From Cornus controversa (lineage: Eukaryota; Streptophyta; Magnoliopsida; Cornales; Cornaceae): a stretch of 64,000 nt of DNA. Made by a program: the position numbers and the translations under genes. This document shows positions 24,527-35,864 of the stretch, piece after piece; within the stretch, counting starts at the first letter, position 1; every line of letters begins with the position of its first letter. The notes under the pieces are model-generated. The model saw only the letters and a program-made list of their open reading frames with translations. It searched no databases and was not told the origin of the DNA. The stretch lies in contig CM048849.1 in the NCBI GenBank assembly GCA_026545225.1, positions 31,196,336 to 31,260,335 of the forward strand, in the 5' to 3' direction.

Positions 24527-25234
24527 ATGGTTTCCCTAGAAAATGTTCAGCCAGCCTCTACATCCATTGAACCAGCTTCAAGTCCCCGGATCTCTTTTTC
24601 AACTGATTTTTTCGACGAAGAAGATTTCATCTCCATAGACCTCAACTCTCAGATGGAAAAGCAGAACGAAAAGGATCCAGAGAGAGCACGTAACACGGAA
24701 TTTGAGTTCCTCTCGAGGGATTTTACTTGCCAAACCATGATAAGTACTGCTGATGAGCTATTTTCCCAAGGGAAGTTGCTTCCTTTCCGGCAAATGCAGC
24801 ATTCGGAGACACTCAACAAGATCAGTCTTAAAATGGAAGGAGTGGAAGAGAAGAGGGAAGGGAAAAAGAAGGAGAGTAAGGTGAGTTGGTTTATGGATGA
24901 TGATCCATCTCCTAGGCCTCCTAATTGCACTGTTCTATGGAAAGAGTTATTGAGGTTGAAGAAACAACGCGCTTCTTCTTTATCTTCCTCTTCCTCTTCC
25001 TCCTCATTGTCTTCCTCGGGTTCAATACGAGATTTGGTTTCCATTGATGAAGGGAAGGAAGCAACAGGAAAGAGAGAGAAGCATGTCAAGAGGATAAAGA
25101 AAGGATTGGAGAGGACAAGTTCAGGAAGTATAAGAATAAGGCCTGTGATTAATGTGCCCATATGCACACAGGGGGGGAAGAAAAGTGTCCTGCCTCCTCT
25201 GTTTCACCTTAAGAAAGGAAAACTAGATAGGTGA
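24527..25234 (+). CDS. plant-specific protein of unknown function, 235 aa
   Basis: Intron-less gene with a good start context (CCAGAATGGTT). It resembles an uncharacterised plant family to which I recall Arabidopsis At3g18300/At1g48780 belonging; this is from memory and unchecked. Blocks: PRISFSTDF (20-28), an FEF patch (59-61), ADELFSQGKLLPF (75-87), a strongly conserved-looking stretch from VSWF (119) through DDDPSPRPP (124-132) to LWKELLRLKKQR (137-148), a poly-Ser run (150-165), and a basic C-terminus with GLERT (193-197) and RIRPVINVPIC (203-213). The ADELF..GKLLP pattern also occurs in membrane-associated kinase regulators and DUF1645 proteins. No signal peptide, membrane segment or catalytic motif; composition is charged, Ser-rich and probably disordered, with possible nuclear targeting by its basic clusters. 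Its last codons and downstream region are copied at 28311 and 48313. Confidence 0.85.
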   Translation: MVSLENVQPASTSIEPASSPRISFSTDFFDEEDFISIDLNSQMEKQNEKDPERARNTEFEFLSRDFTCQTMISTADELFSQGKLLPFRQMQHSETLNKISLKMEGVEEKREGKKKESKVSWFMDDDPSPRPPNCTVLWKELLRLKKQRASSLSSSSSSSSLSSSGSIRDLVSIDEGKEATGKREKHVKRIKKGLERTSSGSIRIRPVINVPICTQGGKKSVLPPLFHLKKGKLDR

Positions 25235-26797
25235 TGAGAAGGAAGTGGCCACTTTTTTTTGGTTTGATATGTAGAATTGTCCAATATGTTCATCCCTTTA
25301 TTTTATTTTATTTTATTTTTTTGTTCATCCCTTCTTTTTTTTTTTTTTTTCTTTTTTTGAATTTCCATTCTCTGTTTCTTATTTCTAGGAGAATTTTGCT
25401 AATGTGTGTGCTTAATTACAATGTCAATATTAACTTTTATTTTTGTTGGATTCCATTAACTCCCAATTCATCTAGTTTTTCTTGTATCACCTAAAGGTTA
25501 CTTTTTGTTGACTTGTGTTCATGCAAACAAACATAGCTTGTGTTCAATTTTAAGTTCTTTTAATAAATGAGTCGATCTCAAAAAGTGCTTAGCTTGGCTC
25601 GAAAAGACTCATGTAGGTTCATTTATATTCACGGATATAAGTTATTCTAAGCTCGTTTTTATAAAATTGTATAAGCATGCTGAGTTTCTCATGAAATTTT
25701 TGAAGGATTATCTTATGAGACTATATAATACATTTAGTGCAAGTTTCATTGAAGGAGATTATACTTAGAGATTGTTAAGTAAACTAACTGGAAATGCTCA
25801 TTACTAATTTTATAAACACGACCTTAAACCCTACTTGAATTGAGCTTGAACATGAACATGAGATTAAGTTCATTTTATTTTATTAAATGATCTGAGATTA
25901 GGTGAGTCCGAAGTTGTTAAATTGTGACCAGTCAAATGTGAGTTCAAGTTTTTGAGTTAGTTACGACTGCGAGGCAAACCGGTCAAAGTTGAATCTACAA
26001 ACGAATGAGGCAAGCCCAAACAATTTAAAGTTTGGCTCCGTTATATTTATTTGTAGCTTTCAAGATTTTTTAAGTAAAAAGTTAAGAAGAACTTTAAGAA
26101 GTCTGGGTTAGACACCGGGCACTTCAAACCCACTATTGAAGATGACTTTGGATTATTTCATCATCTGTCTTTCATCGTTACAAAGTCAGAGGTGAAAAGT
26201 GAGAACAGGTAGTGGAGATAATGTTTCATTTTGATGAATTTTCACCAAAAAAAATAACATGACCATATTGGTCTTGGTGCAAGTCTCAAAAGCAACATTG
26301 CTGTCAGGATCTTGTTCGAGGCCTGCCTCAAGCTGATCCTCATTCACAGATTCAGAGGTAATAAGTTCTCCATTTTTGTGAAATATAAAAGAAATGCAAA
26401 CTCTAGAGAGAATTAAAAATCCAATTTTCGAAAGAAAAAAAAATTATTTTGGTGAGCCATGTATCCTGACACAATGTACAAAGTGGACAATATCTACCAG
26501 ACGTGAACAAATCTTAGCGGATGATATTAGAGTCAATCTCCAATCAAAAATGAAAGATAATATTAGAGTCAATTTACTATAAAAATGAAAGAGTATGCAC
26601 AAGTTGTATCACAATTTTGTTTTCAAATATTTAGCATTTTCCATATATGAATTCCGCTGATATAAAAAATATGAACATTTTGAATGTTCAAACATAAGAT
26701 CAAATCTCACTTAATATATATATGTATATATATCAAAAATGAGGTGCATCTTATTGTAGCAGCTATGAGCTCTCTATTTTTTTTCTTCTGATTATGT

Positions 26798-27564
26798 TGT
26801 TAGATTATATATTTCCTATATTATATATGCTGTTAGATTATAAGATTATATATGTTTCTTACATCTTCTCCTAAACGATTTAGGATTATAAATTTTACTT
26901 AACCTCCAAGATTATGTGCCTATAAATAGGCCTTTATGTATTGTTCATAATAATAAATCAATTCAACTTAATACAAGCTTTCTTTATTTCTAAGATGGTA
27001 TCAGAGCCTATTAATCTTTGGTAGTCTTTACATTCCGTTGCGTCACCGCTAGGATGGCACCATCGGCTTCATCACCGGCAGACAATCGTCGAAGTAGCTT
27101 CTGTCTTATATATATATATATATAAAATGAAAGAAGAAAAAATATGACAACCATCATCTGGTTTCCCAGAGCTCTCCATTCTACGGCAGTTTAGCTCAAG
27201 TTCAATTCATCGACTTCCACTAGCATTTGTGTATCAATATCGCTGATTTCAACGAGTCATTTTTCTGATTTTCAAATCAATTTTCGCTCCAACAAGCAGT
27301 TTTTGGTCTTACCGTCGCTCCAACGAGCTGATTTTGTCTACTGAGCCACTTTTTTGCAAATTCTTTGTATGTGTTCATAGCCACGGTTAGTAGCATCACG
27401 AGCCATAGTAGCTGTGTGTCAAAGTCGTTGATTCAATGAATTCCTTTTTTTTTTTTTTCAAATCAGTTCATTCCAACGAGCTGCTTTCAGACTTCATGTC
27501 GTTCCAATGAGCTATTTTTGTCTACCAAGTACCTCTTTTGTAGCTTCTTTGTACGTGTTCACAG
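26798..27564 (+). mobile_element. TRIM-like LTR element, unit-1 copy, incomplete
   Basis: Left LTR about 26798-26993 (starts TGTTAGATTATATAT, contains TATAAATAG), followed two bases later by a primer-binding site TGGTATCAGAGCC (26996-27008) complementary to the initiator Met-tRNA end, then non-coding interior. The hAT remnant begins at 27565. The right LTR is absent from this unit because the tandem duplication ends inside the hAT. Fossil, broken. Confidence 0.7.
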
Positions 27565-28310
27565 TAAGGTCGGCAGGTGCCTTAGGCGGTCACCTAAGGC
27601 CCCAGCCAATAGAAGGTCCAAAAAAAAAAAAAATTTCCTTATATTATAAAACTTTCTAAAAAAAAAAATTAATCTACCATTATTAGACTTATTTTAAAAT
27701 AAATTCTCTTATTATTAAACCCCAACTAATATGGCAATTTCCTAAAAAAATTCTCTCTCCTCTCATTACACCAGCCAAAGTATTATATTTAACATATACT
27801 AACACTTGACTTTTACACTAACAGATACACAAACCAATAATTTTAGAAAATTAAAAAGCTTTCCATTTCCTAATAAATTTTTTTTTTCCTTTACACTTTT
27901 TTGATTTTTTCCTTCTCTGTAACATTTATTTTTTCTATTCTTTTATGAACTCTTTCTCTTCTCTTAGTCTCTCATTGCAACATATTTTTCTTCTCCACTC
28001 ATCACAACCATAAAATTATTGGAAGATTTCAAACTACTAGGTACAAAATAATTGAAGGAGCATTATAGTGCATTTTTCTAATATCAGGTTATATTATTCT
28101 TTAATTTAAATTATTTATTAGTCTTATTATTTTTTGCTATCATAAAATTATATATTTTGTTTGTAATTATTGTTATTTATATTATTGGAATTTGGATATC
28201 AGAATATGTCTCAAAGTATGAATTTGGGATATAAAAAACTTAAGAAAGGAAAACTAGATAGGTGATGAGAAGAAAAACTTAAGAAAAAAAAGACATTAGT
28301 GACTTGATTC
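27565..28310 (+). mobile_element. hAT transposon fragment in unit 1
   Basis: Left part of the same hAT copy that is complete at 30860-32051. It starts TAAGGTCGGCAGGTGCC after the target-site word GTTCACAG (27557-27564, one change from GTTCGCAG in the other copy). It is cut at 28310 by the tandem-duplication junction. A 34-bp block of the host gene's end (28239-28272) is spliced into it. Confidence 0.75.
28239..28272 (+). repeat. 34-bp patch of host-gene 3' end inside the hAT fragment
   Basis: The bases from CTTAAGAAAGG through GTGATGAGAAG repeat 25208-25241, the stop-codon region of the unknown-function gene, and are bordered by hAT sequence on both sides. Both donor and recipient carry the word CTTAAG(AAA), which suggests template switching at microhomology. 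It creates an accidental short frame ending KKGKLDR, the gene's own C-terminus. Confidence 0.8.
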
Positions 28311-28443
28311 ATAAAGAAAGGATTGGAGAGGACAAGATCAGGAACTATAAGAATAAGGCCTATGATTAATGTGTCCATTTGCACACGGGGGAAAGAAAAG
28401 TGTCCTGCCTCTGTTTCACCTTAAGAAAGGAAAACTAGATAGG
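28311..28443 (+). pseudogene. 3' fragment of the unknown-function gene (copy 2)
   Basis: Matches codons ~190-235 of the gene at 24527. It has no start region and a frameshift around the former CTQGGKK segment, so it cannot encode the C-terminus. It keeps ERTRSG where the intact gene has ERTSSG. Confidence 0.85.
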
Positions 28444-31400
28444 TGATGAGAAGGAAGTGGCCACTTCTTTTTGGTTTGATATGTAGGATTGTCCAATATG
28501 TTCATCCCTTTATTTTATTTTCTTTTTTAGAATTTTTTTTTGTTCATCCCTTCTTTTTTTGAATTTCCATTCTCTGTTTCTTATTTCTAGGAGAATTTTG
28601 CTAATGTGTGCTTAATTACAATGTCAATATTAACTTCTATTTTTGTTGGATTCCATTAACTGCCAATTCATATAGTTTTTCTTGTATCACCTAAAGGTTA
28701 CTTTTTGTTGACTTGTGTTCATGCAAACAAACCTAGCTTGAGTTCAATTTTTAAGTTCTTTTAATAAATGAGTCGATATCAAAAAGTGTTTAGCTTGGCT
28801 CAAAAAGATTCATGTAGGCTCCCGACATAAGTTCTTCTAAGCTTGTTTTTATAAAATTGTATAAGCATGCTCAGTTTCTCATGAAATTTTTAAAGGATTA
28901 TCTTATGAGACTATATAATACATTTAGTGCAAGTTTCATTGAAGGAGAATATACTTAAGAGATTGTTAAGTAAACTAACTGAAAATGCTCATTAGTAATT
29001 TTATAAACACTAGCTTAAACCCTACTTGAATTGAGCTTGAACATGAACAGGAGATTAAGTTCATTTTATTTTATTAAATGATCCGATATTAAGTGAACCC
29101 GAAGTTGTTAAATCGTGACGAGTTAAATGCGAGTTCAAGTTTTTGAACTAGTTAAGACTGCGAGGCAAACTGGTCAAAGTTGAGTGTACAAATAAACGAG
29201 TCAAACCCAAATAATTTAAAGTTCGGCTCTGCTCTGTTTATTTGTAGCTTTCAAGATTTTTTAAGTAAAAAGTTACGAAGAGCTTTCAAAAAATATATAT
29301 ATATTTGGTATAGAATCCAATACAGTCATTTTCTAAGAAGAAGAGACACTTTTACAAATGTGTCAAATTTGTGTTAGACACCTGGCACTTCAAACCCACT
29401 GTTGAAGATGACTTTCGGATTATTTTATCATCTGTCTTTCATCCTTACAAAGTCAGAGGTGAAAAGTGAGAACAGTTAGTGGAGATAATGTTTCATTTTG
29501 ATGAATTTTCACAAAAAAAAATAACATGACCATATTGGTCTTGCTGCAAGTCTCAAAAGCAACATTGCTGTCAGGATCTTGTTCGAGGCCTGCTTCAAGC
29601 TGATCCTCGTTCACCGATTCAGAGGTAATAACAAGTTCACCATTTTTGTGAAATATAAAAGAAATGCAAACACTAGAGAGAGAATCAAAAATCCGATTTT
29701 CAAAAAAAAAAAAAAACATCATTTTGGTGGGCCATGTATCGCATCGAAAAGAGAATCTGTAAAGTAGACAATATTCACAAGCGTGAACGAGTCGTAACAG
29801 ATGATATTAGAGTTAATCTCCAATAAAAAAAAATAGAAGATGATATTAGAGTCAATTTACGACAAAAATGAAAGAGCATGCACAGGCTGTATCACAATTT
29901 TGTTTCCAAATATGTAGCATTTTCCATATATGAATTCCCCAAACTGCCAATATAAAAAATATGAACATTTTGAATGTTCAAACATAAGATCAAATCTCAC
30001 TTAAAATGAGGTGCATCTTATTGCAGCAGTTATAAGCACTCTATTTATTTTTATTTTTTTTCTGATTATGTTGATAGATTATATATTTTCTATATAATAT
30101 ATGTTGTTAGACTATATATATGTTTCTTACATCTTCTCCTAAATTATTTAAGATTAGGATTTTTTGTCTCCTAATTTTTCTTAGCCTCTAAAATTATGTG
30201 CCTGTAAATAAGCATTTATGTATTGTTCATAATAATAAATCAATTCAATTTAATACAAGCTTTCTTTATTTCTAAGATGGTATTAGAGCCTATCAATATC
30301 TGATAGTCTTCACATTCCGTTACGTCACCGTCAGGATGACACCATTAGCTTTATCATCAGCAAACAATCGTCGAAATAACTTCTACCTTATATATATATA
30401 TTTATGTAGATAATAAAAGAAGAAAAAAAATATGACAATCATCGTCTGGGACTCCCTGGAGCTCTCCATTCTACTGGCAGTCCAGTTCAAGTTCAATTTA
30501 TTGACTCCCACTAACATCTGTGTGTCAATGTCGTTGATTTCAATAAGTCATTTTTCTGATTTTCAAATTAGTTTTTACTCTAACAAGCAGCTTTCGGTCT
30601 TACTATCGCTCCAACGAGTTAATTTTGTTTACCGCACGAGCCTCTCTTTTGCAAATTCTTTGTATGTGTTCGTAGCAACAGTTGGTAACATCACGAGTCG
30701 TAGCATTTGTGTGTCAAAGTCGCTGATTCAACGAACTCCTTTTTTTTCTTTTCAAATCAGTTTTCGCTCCAACGAGCTGCTTTCGAACTTCCGGTCACTC
30801 CAATGAGTTGCTTTTGTCTACTAAGTACTCTTTTACAGTTTTTTTGTATGTGTTCGCAGTAGGGCCGGCAGGTGCCTTAGGCGACTTAAGTGGTCGCCTA
30901 AGGCCCCAGCCAATAGAAGGCCCAAATTTTTTTTTCTTATATTATAAAACTTTCTAAAAAAATAATAATAATCTACTAATATTAGACTTATTTTAAAATA
31001 AATTCTCTTATTATTAAACCCCAACTAATATGGCAATTTACTAAAAAAATTCTCTCTCCTCTCATTACACCAGTCGAAATATTATATTTAATAGATATTA
31101 ACACTTGACTTTTACATTAACCGACACACTAACCAAGAATTTTAGGAAATTGAAAAACTTTTCATCTCCTATTAACTTTTTTTTTCCCCTTTACACGTTT
31201 TTGATTTTTTCTTTCTCTGCAACATTTATCTTTGTATTCTTTCACGGACTCTCCAATCTCCATCTTTCTCTTCTCTTAGTCTCTCATTACAACATATTTT
31301 TCTTCTCCACTCATCACAACCATAAAATTATTGAAAGATTTCAAGCTACTAGGTACAAAATAATTGAAGGAGCATTATAGTGGATTTTTCTAATATCAGG

Positions 31401-31525
31401 TTATATTGTTCTTTAATTTAAATTATTTTTTAGTCTTATTATTTTTTGTTATCATAAAATTATATATTTTGTTTGTAATTATTGTTATTTATATTATTGG
31501 AATTTGGATATTAGAATATCATAAT

Positions 31526-31669
31526 ATGTCTATTAGAAAGTATGAATCGGGATATGAAAAACTTAAAAATAAAAGAAGAATAGATAAACTAATTCAATCT
31601 CAAAAAAGAACAATAAAGTCATCTAAAAGAATTAGAAGATTGTACAACAATGAGAGAAAAAGATATTAG
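31526..31669 (+). pseudogene. N-terminal scrap of hAT transposase (ZMYM1/TTF-type)
   Basis: Starts MSIRKYESGYEKLKNKRR and continues IDKLIQSQK, the usual N-terminus of plant hAT proteins annotated as zinc finger MYM-type 1-like or TTF-type zinc finger. It stops after about 47 residues. The zinc-finger and catalytic core are missing. Confidence 0.75.
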
Positions 31670-31807
31670 TGACTTGATTCATAATGATAATCAAATGTGT
31701 GATAAGAAAATTATTTATGAAGAATATAAAAAAGAATTGGAAGAAAGTGAAACAAGTAAAAAAATGAAGATGCATGTTAATCAAAAATCATATTAAAGTT
31801 GATAAAA

Positions 31808-31953
31808 TCATATCTAAGATCAACTATGTCAGAAGAAAAATTAAATGGACTAGCTATATTATCTATTGAAAAAGATATTTTAACAAAACTTGAATACAAG
31901 AATCTGATTAGTAATTTTGCATCTCAAAAAGTAAGAAAAATAATTTTTAAATA
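31808..31953 (+). pseudogene. C-terminal scrap of hAT transposase
   Basis: Reads SYLRSTMSEEKLNGLAILSI followed by EKDILTKLEYKNLISNFASQ, matching the hAT C-terminal dimerisation region. It follows the N-terminal scrap by about 140 bp, so the central ~500-600 codons of the parent are lost, as expected for a non-autonomous derivative. Confidence 0.78.
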
Positions 31954-32373
31954 AGTATTATTAATTATTATTTTATATTTATATATTAAATATTAAAAGG
32001 CCCCTTTTATAATTTTCGCCTAAGGCCTCAAATTATGTTGAGCCACCCCTGGTTCGCAGCCACGACCGGTAACATCACCAAATTGCTTTCACGAGCAGTT
32101 CAATATTTTTGTCTCCAAACTCAAGTTGACTTCACTCACCCTGAGTTTACGGAGGCTGCTAGATTATATATTTACTATATTATATATGTTGTTAGATTGT
32201 ATATGTTTCTTACAACTTCTCCTAAATTATCTAAAATTAGAATTTTTTATCTTCTAAATTTACTTAGCTGTCAAGATTATGTGTCTATAAATAGATTTTT
32301 ATATATTTTTTATAATAATAATCAATTCAATAAATACAATTCACTCAATATAATCTTTCTTCAATATTTCTAA

Positions 32374-33440
32374 GGATGTCAAATGTCAAGGCAGGTACTT
32401 GATCGTCTGAAAGAAAATAATATGGATGTTATATGGTCAAAATTTTGTATCAAAATTTATTTTGAGTTTCCTACGCATCATTGGCTTTATATTGACCAAA
32501 ATTTGACTAAAATAAAGTTTTTACTAAACCGAAGTTTGCCATTGAAAATTGAACAAAATGTATTCCCATATGCATGGGAGTAACATCTTCTAATATTTTG
32601 TGAATAGTCTACTTTTTGACGCGATTTAGCAAATAACCATTTTAAATCATTTGCAAATTAATACCCTCTATTGTCAAATTTTTGTTAAATTTTTGTTAAA
32701 AGGAGAACTGAAATATAGCCACGTGCGTAGACGTATATGTGTGTGTATATAAATATAATATAATATTTCTTTTAACATAAAACACATGTATTTCTTTTTT
32801 AAAACACACGATTTTATTGGATTGATACATTGTAAAAAGAATCAATAAGATGATGATGTCTAATTAGTGGGCAAATTAGTAATTTTCCATGGCATGACAG
32901 TGAACGCACATGATGACCTTACTGCAAAAAATATTTTCTAGCTATATTAGGTGCTTTTAGTTATATGAAGAGGTTGTTTGCAGAAGCGAGATAATTCAAT
33001 GGTGGCTTTATTTTATTTTTTCTTTTTTATTTTAGTGGCCTAGTGACAAAAAGGTTGTATTTGCAAATCTTTTATAATTGAGGGAGATTTTTGTAGTATA
33101 GGAGTTATTTGCAAAATGTGTAATAGTTGAGGGGTGTATTGCATTTTTCCTTATATACTCAATTGAATTTTTTTTAATCATTTTTTTTTATGGATGCATT
33201 TTATTTTTTAATTTTTAAGGACGTGGACAATTAATGCAAACCCGACATTCAAGTCGATCTAACTTTTACCCAAAACAAATCTCAACCCGACATCATTTGG
33301 ATTTGAGTTTAATGCTTAATATCTTGAGAGTTGGCCTTATTAAGGAGAAGATTTATAATATGAGTAAATATATCGGGTGAACGTAGACCATGCGTGACTG
33401 ACCACCAAACATGTCACTCGCCTGCATTTCCATCCCTTTA
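32374..33440. other. non-coding flank shared with the 48-kb copy
   Basis: No gene seen. Most of it is alignable with 49856-52230, but lacks the two Mutator-like elements present there. It is therefore the right-hand continuation of the old segmental duplication. Confidence 0.65.
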
Positions 33441-35509
33441 AACAGTAAATTGAGCAATTTACTGTTTAGCCCTGTGGTTATACAAAAAGACAAGTTTAAA
33501 ATTTTCATACACCAGGTTTTCACATCTCGATATCTCTCTACAGTTCCATGGCTTTAACACTATTTGAAAGAACAAATGGCAAAGAAATCGCCAAACACAA
33601 ATCACAATGATGAACATTTCAAATGGCCTTAATTCTTGATATCTCGTGTGACCGGCACTTGACTTGCATTATTGCAAGTTTCGTACTTGACTCGCAAACA
33701 GTAAACCACATGGTCATCAGATTGATAAAAGTGTAATTTTTATTCATGTGTTAAACTCCGGCCAACAGCCCCCTCCCGTTCCAAAGCCCATGGGCCGAAT
33801 TTGGGATTCTTCAAATGTCTTCAAGCCCGTTTCAATGAATAGTAAAAGCCCGATGGGCACGGGCTTGGGTCTTCGACACTGCTGATCGGGCCATTATGAA
33901 CCCTTAGCCGGAGTCCTCAATTTGCCTATTCCATCCTATTGCACTTTTAACTTAAGAGTTAAAGGGAAGAGAAGATTAATCGACACAACAATAAAGGGTT
34001 GTTTGGGAATGTGCGCTGTTGGATTCCATTTTTTGATTTTTAAAAAATAAAATCTGTAAACGTGTTGTGTTGCCATTTTTATGAAAAACAGAATATGTTT
34101 GATACCATCATATGATGTTGAAAATTTGAAAGCACAAATATAAAAATATGTTTGGTAACCCAAAATTAATTTAAAAAAAAAATAGCAATATCAATTGTGT
34201 TTGAGTAATATGGCCTCAATAAATGGGCCTACTATTTTTATAATTAACACAATTTAAATAGTAGTATCTCCCACTCTGCTGCTCCATCGCAACGACCATT
34301 GAGGCCATATGTTTGGTGCAATGCTTTGTTGATTTAAATTTGTATGCCCACTTATTGAGTCAATAAACTACTCAGGGGTGCACAAAAATCCGTCCAAACA
34401 AAAAAATCAGATCAGACAGGACAGTTCGGTTTGAATTTTTACGGTTCGATTCGGTCATAGCTTCTAAAACTTCAAACCGTTAATTTTTGGTTCGATTACG
34501 ATTTCGTATTCATTTAAACCGAACCGAATGATTTAAATAAATATATTATGCGATGAGAGTGTATAATGAGGTGTAAATCATTGGGCTCTCTGGTTTTTCA
34601 CCTTAATTATATCAAATGTCAAGACATTCGTTTGGAAGAGAATACGATGATTATAGAGTTTTTGTATCAAAATCTATTTAGAGTAGGCGACACCTAAACT
34701 AAAGTTTTATATTTGACCATATATAGAGAGTTATATTTTAAAATATTTTGACATGATTCCTTTATAACATAACCATTATAATACAATCAACATTATTCTT
34801 TATACACAAAGCATTCTAATTTATATGAGTGGTTAGAACAAGTAGCATTAGTAGATACCTGCCGGCTCTTTTGCCTTGTTTTGGTTGCGTGAGTGTTGTA
34901 TTGGGCGGCATTTTATAACCGTGAGTCTTGTTTTGGTAGCTTGTTGGCTCTTGTATTGGGCGGCATTTTATAACTAGAAAAATAATTTCATGTGGTGCCA
35001 AAATCATGGTTTTATATGATTTGGAGGACATCATGATTATGTCGTGCCAAAATGACTTATTCAAACTTTTTATTTTCTCATTTTTTTAATCAATACTTAT
35101 CTAGTTGAGGTTTGTCCATGTTCAATCTGAATGGACAAATTTTCGATTTGCCCCGAGCTCTATAATTCACCCATCTTTTCAAAAAGGAAGTCCACAATTC
35201 TTTTAGAGTATTTTTACACTCTCTCCATGTAATGCTCTCTATTATTTTTTAAATAAAAAATTGTATAATTATTTTAAAAAATAAAAAAACATTGTATGAA
35301 AGATACCACATGTCAAAATATTATAAACTTTCTCTGTCATTCTTAGTCCCTCAAACACCTCTCAAAAGACCCACAATATTTTATGCACGGTTGGAAATGT
35401 GTCGGTACCATGACATTCATAGGTTATTTAATTCTGATTATTATAATGAATAGTCAAAACAATAATGCTGACTTTTTTGAACCGTGTATGAGCTAGTAAA
35501 AAAAATAAT
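33441..35509. other. intergenic
   Basis: No gene seen. 33461-33525 is still alignable with 53848-53895. A stretch at 34400-34520 is rich in GGTTCGGTTTGAA/AACCGAACCGAA words common in plant repeats. A 25-bp phrase around TATTGGGCGGCATTTTATAA occurs twice near 34895 and 34950. Confidence 0.45.
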
Positions 35510-35741
35510 ACCTACCTACTCACTTAGGTAAATTCTTCTGATAGCTGATGTGTTCCAAAAAAAAAAATGAACACATCACTTTAATTACAAAATTTAATAA
35601 ATAAGTATAATACATGAGATTGATTATATTGATTATACTTATTTATTACATTTTAAATTTAATTTTATAATTAAAATTGATGTGTTATTTTTTATTAGAA
35701 TACATCAACGGTCAAAAAAATTTACTCACTGGTCGGTAGGT
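35510..35741. mobile_element. MITE upstream of the carboxylesterase gene
   Basis: A 232-bp fold-back. The left end ACCTACCTACTCAC and the inverse of the right end ACCTACCGACCAGTGAG match, as do the inner blocks GATGTGTTCC and AATAAATAAGTATAAT with their inverse counterparts. No ORF. It ends about 120 bp before the carboxylesterase start codon, so it lies in that gene's promoter. A similar half-copy is seen near 37535-37620. Confidence 0.6.
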
Positions 35742-35781
35742 AAAAATGACTTCGTTTGTGTTAATCATCGCTTGTGCTGAT

Positions 35782-35787
<6 letters not shown>

Positions 35788-35817
<30 letters not shown>
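35788..35817 (+). promoter_or_regulatory. (TA)n run at the TATA position of the carboxylesterase
   Basis: About 14 TA repeats end roughly 50 bp before the ATG at 35865. A run of TATATATA can serve as a TATA box, which would leave a short ~20-50 nt leader. Length changes in such a run could alter promoter strength. Function is inferred from position only. Confidence 0.4.
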
Positions 35818-35819
<2 letters not shown>

Positions 35820-35864
35820 ATACAGAGTCACATACACATCTCTTTCACTTTCAAAAACACTGTC

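Larger units (their letters stand above)
25093..28310 (+). repeat. tandem segmental duplication, unit 1 (3218 bp)
   Basis: From codon ~190 of the unknown-function gene through its 3' flank, the left LTR and interior of a TRIM-like element, and into an hAT transposon, this segment is repeated directly at 28311-31684. The 25235-26797 part is non-coding gene flank in both copies. The junction reads ...GATTC|ATAA|AGAAAGG, where ATAA is shared by the hAT (31681) and the gene (25093). The breakpoint therefore has 4-bp microhomology. Confidence 0.88.
28311..31684 (+). repeat. tandem segmental duplication, unit 2
   Basis: Second copy of 25093-28310. It continues smoothly into the rest of the hAT and the right LTR of the TRIM-like element, so unit 2 preserves the older right boundary and unit 1 the older left boundary. 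Differences from unit 1 are scattered over the whole length. Confidence 0.88.
30860..32051 (+). mobile_element. hAT transposon, internally deleted, 1192 bp
   Basis: Starts TAGGGCCGGCAGG and ends with the inverse of CAGGGGTGGCTC, hAT-type CAGGG termini. It is flanked by a perfect 8-bp duplication GTTCGCAG (30852-30859 and 32052-32059). The inside retains only the first and last parts of a transposase. Subterminal CCTTAGGCG words occur at both ends (30875 and, inverted, 32020). It inserted into the interior of the TRIM-like element before the tandem duplication, because both units carry it. Confidence 0.9.
30072..32373 (+). mobile_element. TRIM-like LTR retrotransposon split by an hAT transposon
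   Basis: Left LTR about 30072-30275, initiator Met-tRNA primer site at about 30278-30290, non-coding interior, degraded purine tract near 32145-32155, right LTR about 32156-32373. Without the hAT the element is only about 1.1 kb with LTRs near 210 bp, and codes for nothing I recognise, as in TRIM elements. LTR style and primer site fit Ty1/copia-type parents. The two LTRs differ by roughly 15-20% by eye, so it is old (several million years). Structurally whole apart from the nested hAT. The undisturbed pre-insertion site is visible at 49845-49860 in the 48.3-kb copy. Confidence 0.72.

Noticed and set aside
24649-25167. 172-aa minus-strand open frame opposite the unknown-function gene
   Set aside because: It is the antisense shadow of a Ser/Glu-rich coding region (poly-Ser becomes poly-Glu) and has no promoter or family motif.
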